Position numbers and translations under genes: made by a program. From Methylophilaceae bacterium (GTDB taxonomy: Bacteria; Pseudomonadota; Gammaproteobacteria; Burkholderiales; Methylophilaceae): 7,483 nucleotides of DNA. The stretch covers positions 1 to 7,483 of the forward strand of contig CANCPF010000052.1 of assembly GCA_947379975.1 (NCBI GenBank), read 5' to 3'. Positions 5,831 through 7,483 of the stretch are shown in pieces. The notes below the pieces were generated by a model that saw only the letters and a program-made list of their open reading frames with translations, was not told the origin of the DNA and ran no database searches. Numbering within the stretch: position 1 is the stretch's first letter; each line of letters opens with the position of its first letter.

Positions 5831-6784
5831 ATGAATAATCCAAGTCACAGCCAAAATAGTAGCGTCCCAGCAAAATTAGTCATCGCTTCGCGTGAAAGTC
5901 CGCTGGCCATGTGGCAAGCGCTACATATTCAAAGTCGCTTACAGGCACTTTATCCAGCAACTACGGTAGAAATTTTGGGCATGACTACTACCGGCGACCA
6001 AATTTTAGACACGCCATTAGCCAAAGTTGGTGGTAAAGGTTTGTTTGTTAAAGAGCTAGAAATGGCGTTGACGGATGGTCGTGCCGATTTAGCCGTACAC
6101 AGCATGAAAGATGTGCCGATGAATCTGCCTGAAGGTTTTATGATGGCCGCCACTGGCGAGCGTGAAGATGCGCGCGATGCTTTTGTTTCAAACGATTTTG
6201 CTTCATTAGAAGATTTACCGGCTGGTAGCATTGTAGGTACTTCAAGCTTGCGTCGCCAAAGTCAGTTACAAGCAAGATTACCGCATTTAAAAATAGAATC
6301 TTTGCGCGGTAATTTGCAAACGCGTTTACGTAAATTAGATGAAGGGCAATACGCGGCTATTATTCTTGCCGCCGCAGGCTTGATTCGCTTAGGACTAGAA
6401 GCACGTATTCGTAGTGCAATTTCACCAGAATTAAGTATTCCAGCCGTTGGCCAAGGCGCTTTAGGCATAGAGATTTGCTCAAACCGGCCAGATTTACTCA
6501 GCGTGCTTGCACCGTTAAACCATGCAGATACACAAGTTTGTGTAGAAGCAGAGCGTGGCATGAGCCGAGCTTTAGCCGGCAGTTGTACGGTGCCACTTGG
6601 CGCTTATGCCGTGTGTGTGGCGGATAATATTCGTATCACTGGCTTTGTAGCTAGTGTCGATGGCAAGCAGATGTTGGTTGAAAGCGTGAGCGGTAGCCGA
6701 AATCAGCCAGAAGCACTAGGTCAAGCCTTGGCGGCACAATTGCGTGCGCATGGTGCTGATGCGATTTTGGCTTTGCTAGATTAA
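5831..6784 (+). CDS. hemC: Hydroxymethylbilane synthase (porphobilinogen deaminase)
   Basis: HemC joins four porphobilinogen molecules into the linear hydroxymethylbilane on the way to heme, siroheme and cobalamin; it is a cytosolic monomer with a covalently bound dipyrromethane cofactor. The 317 residues match the family (about 310). Motifs: KLVIASRESPLAMWQA (15-30), TTTGDQILDTPLAKVGGKGLFVKELE (52-77 region), AVHSMKDVP (88-96, catalytic Asp94), VGTSSLRRQ (135-143), ESLRGNLQTRL (156-166), AVGQGALGIE (205-214) and ALAGSCTVPLG, where Cys252 is the cofactor attachment site. The ATG is the first possible start before the conserved region, but there is no clear Shine-Dalgarno (the nearest GGA is 20 bases away). 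It diverges from argH and is followed by hemD, the next step. Confidence 0.97.
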   Translation: MNNPSHSQNSSVPAKLVIASRESPLAMWQALHIQSRLQALYPATTVEILGMTTTGDQILDTPLAKVGGKGLFVKELEMALTDGRADLAVHSMKDVPMNLPEGFMMAATGEREDARDAFVSNDFASLEDLPAGSIVGTSSLRRQSQLQARLPHLKIESLRGNLQTRLRKLDEGQYAAIILAAAGLIRLGLEARIRSAISPELSIPAVGQGALGIEICSNRPDLLSVLAPLNHADTQVCVEAERGMSRALAGSCTVPLGAYAVCVADNIRITGFVASVDGKQMLVESVSGSRNQPEALGQALAAQLRAHGADAILALLD

Positions 6785-6793
6785 TAGCTAACG

Positions 6794-6821
6794 TTGACTA
6801 AAAAAAACTGCTGGATATAAA
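6794..6821 (+). promoter_or_regulatory. Likely sigma-70 promoter for hemD
   Basis: TTGACT (6794-6799, 5 of 6) and TATAAA (6816-6821, 5 of 6) are 16 bases apart in the 88-base hemC-hemD gap. Transcription would start near 6828, about 45 bases before the hemD ATG. This is the best promoter match in the window. It suggests that hemD can be expressed separately from hemC. Confidence 0.55.
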
Positions 6822-6872
6822 CTTTAGTTAAAATAAATATTGGTTAACATAATTAGGCGTACATGTTCAATA

Positions 6873-7483
6873 ATGGATAACTCACTGAATGGCTTTGGTA
6901 TTGCCGTCACGCGTCCGCTAGACCAGGCGAAGCGCTTGTGCGCAGCCATTGAGGAGCAAGCAGGCACGGCGATTGTTTTTCCGCTCATCGCCATTGCGCC
7001 ATTAGATAATTATAGTGTGTTTGATGAAACCATTAATCAGCTGCAATCGGTTGATTGGGCTATATTTATCAGCACCAATGCCGTAGACAATGCGCTACCG
7101 CGTCTCATCAAAAAATTTCCCAGCATTCCTGACAATATAAAATTCGCCGCTATCGGACAGCAAACGGCTAAAGCTTTAGCGCTTTTTGGTGTGCCTGAAG
7201 TACTTATTCCAGACACGCGTTTTGATAGCGAGTCGTTACTGGCTTTGCCTGAAATGCACGATGTCATTAATAAAACGGTGATGATTTTTCGTGGAATAGG
7301 TGGGCGAGAAGTGTTAGCCGACACACTTAAATCTCGCGGTGCGCACATTATATTTGCTGAAAGTTATCGGCGGATTAATCCACAAACGAGTTGTGCCGAG
7401 CTAGCGCAACTGTGGCATAAACAACAATTGCACGCTATTGTGGTGACCAGTTCTGAGGCGATGCGGCATTTATTGCAAATGAC
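6873..7483 (+). CDS. hemD: Uroporphyrinogen-III synthase, 3' end cut by window edge
   Basis: HemD closes hydroxymethylbilane with inversion of ring D to give uroporphyrinogen III, directly using the HemC product. The frame runs open from ATG 6873 to the right edge: 203 full codons of a protein usually about 250-260 long. Low-conservation but typical motifs are visible: GIAVTRPLDQAKRLCAAI near the N-terminus (residues 9-26), FPLIAIAP, WAIFISTNAVDN in the first domain, FAAIGQQTAKAL, then FRGIGGREVLADTL with RGA and IVVTSSEAMR in the second. The ATG is 88 bases after hemC. An AGG at 6855-6857 is 15 bases away, rather far, and fits better the out-of-frame ATG at 6863. Position after hemC makes the identity secure. 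In related bacteria an HemX/HemY pair often follows; here that lies outside the window. Confidence 0.94.
   Translation, partial: MDNSLNGFGIAVTRPLDQAKRLCAAIEEQAGTAIVFPLIAIAPLDNYSVFDETINQLQSVDWAIFISTNAVDNALPRLIKKFPSIPDNIKFAAIGQQTAKALALFGVPEVLIPDTRFDSESLLALPEMHDVINKTVMIFRGIGGREVLADTLKSRGAHIIFAESYRRINPQTSCAELAQLWHKQQLHAIVVTSSEAMRHLLQM

Noticed and set aside
5595..5873. 92-codon minus-strand ORF in the argH/hemC spacer
   Set aside because: It starts with TTG inside hemC on the opposite strand, has no ribosome binding site and no recognisable family; it is most likely chance in AT-rich DNA.
5950..6561. Minus-strand ORFs of 93 and 99 codons within hemC
   Set aside because: They are antisense to well-conserved hemC motifs and show no family features.
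7037..7348. Minus-strand ORF of 103 codons near the right edge
   Set aside because: It is antisense to hemD, which is recognised on the plus strand.

Overview
The window is a stretch of ordinary chromosome from a Gram-negative bacterium, most likely a betaproteobacterium. The protein sequences and the gene neighbourhood (yicC diverging from rph-rdgB-hemW, then argH diverging from hemC-hemD) resemble Methylophilaceae such as Methylotenera. That placement is my recognition of sequence style, not a search result. Base composition is moderate in the genes, with AT-rich spacers. I see no rRNA, tRNA, insertion sequence, CRISPR array or phage gene.

Layout from left to right. (1) On the minus strand, the first 265 codons of yicC run off the left edge. 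(2) A 360-base divergent spacer holds a run of back-to-back inverted repeats and one weak candidate small ORF. (3) On the plus strand, a tight cluster follows: rph (RNase PH), rdgB (XTP/dITP pyrophosphatase, GTG start overlapping the end of rph), a 76-codon gene of unknown function, and hemW (radical-SAM heme chaperone). (4) hemW converges on argH (argininosuccinate lyase, minus strand, GTG start); a hairpin lies between them. (5) A 347-base AT-rich divergent spacer with phased T-tracts separates argH from hemC. (6) hemC (porphobilinogen deaminase) is followed 88 bases later by hemD (uroporphyrinogen-III synthase), which is cut by the right edge and has a good promoter of its own.

How the genes work together. 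YicC and RNase PH both act on RNA. RdgB cleans the nucleotide pool. ArgH completes arginine synthesis. HemC and HemD are consecutive steps that turn porphobilinogen into uroporphyrinogen III, and HemW handles the finished heme, so tetrapyrrole metabolism appears twice in the window.

I found no convincing new multi-gene system. The point most worth checking is the 5' end of hemW. Its reading frame contains the essential iron-sulfur cysteines but has no ATG, GTG, TTG or CTG upstream of them. The preceding 76-codon gene ends just there, on a run of seven A's followed by a stop codon and a GC-rich terminator-like hairpin. This could be a one-base sequence error, a non-standard start codon, or frameshifting/slippage. 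Other structures of interest are a 27-base near-perfect palindrome inside rdgB and the stacked palindromes upstream of yicC.
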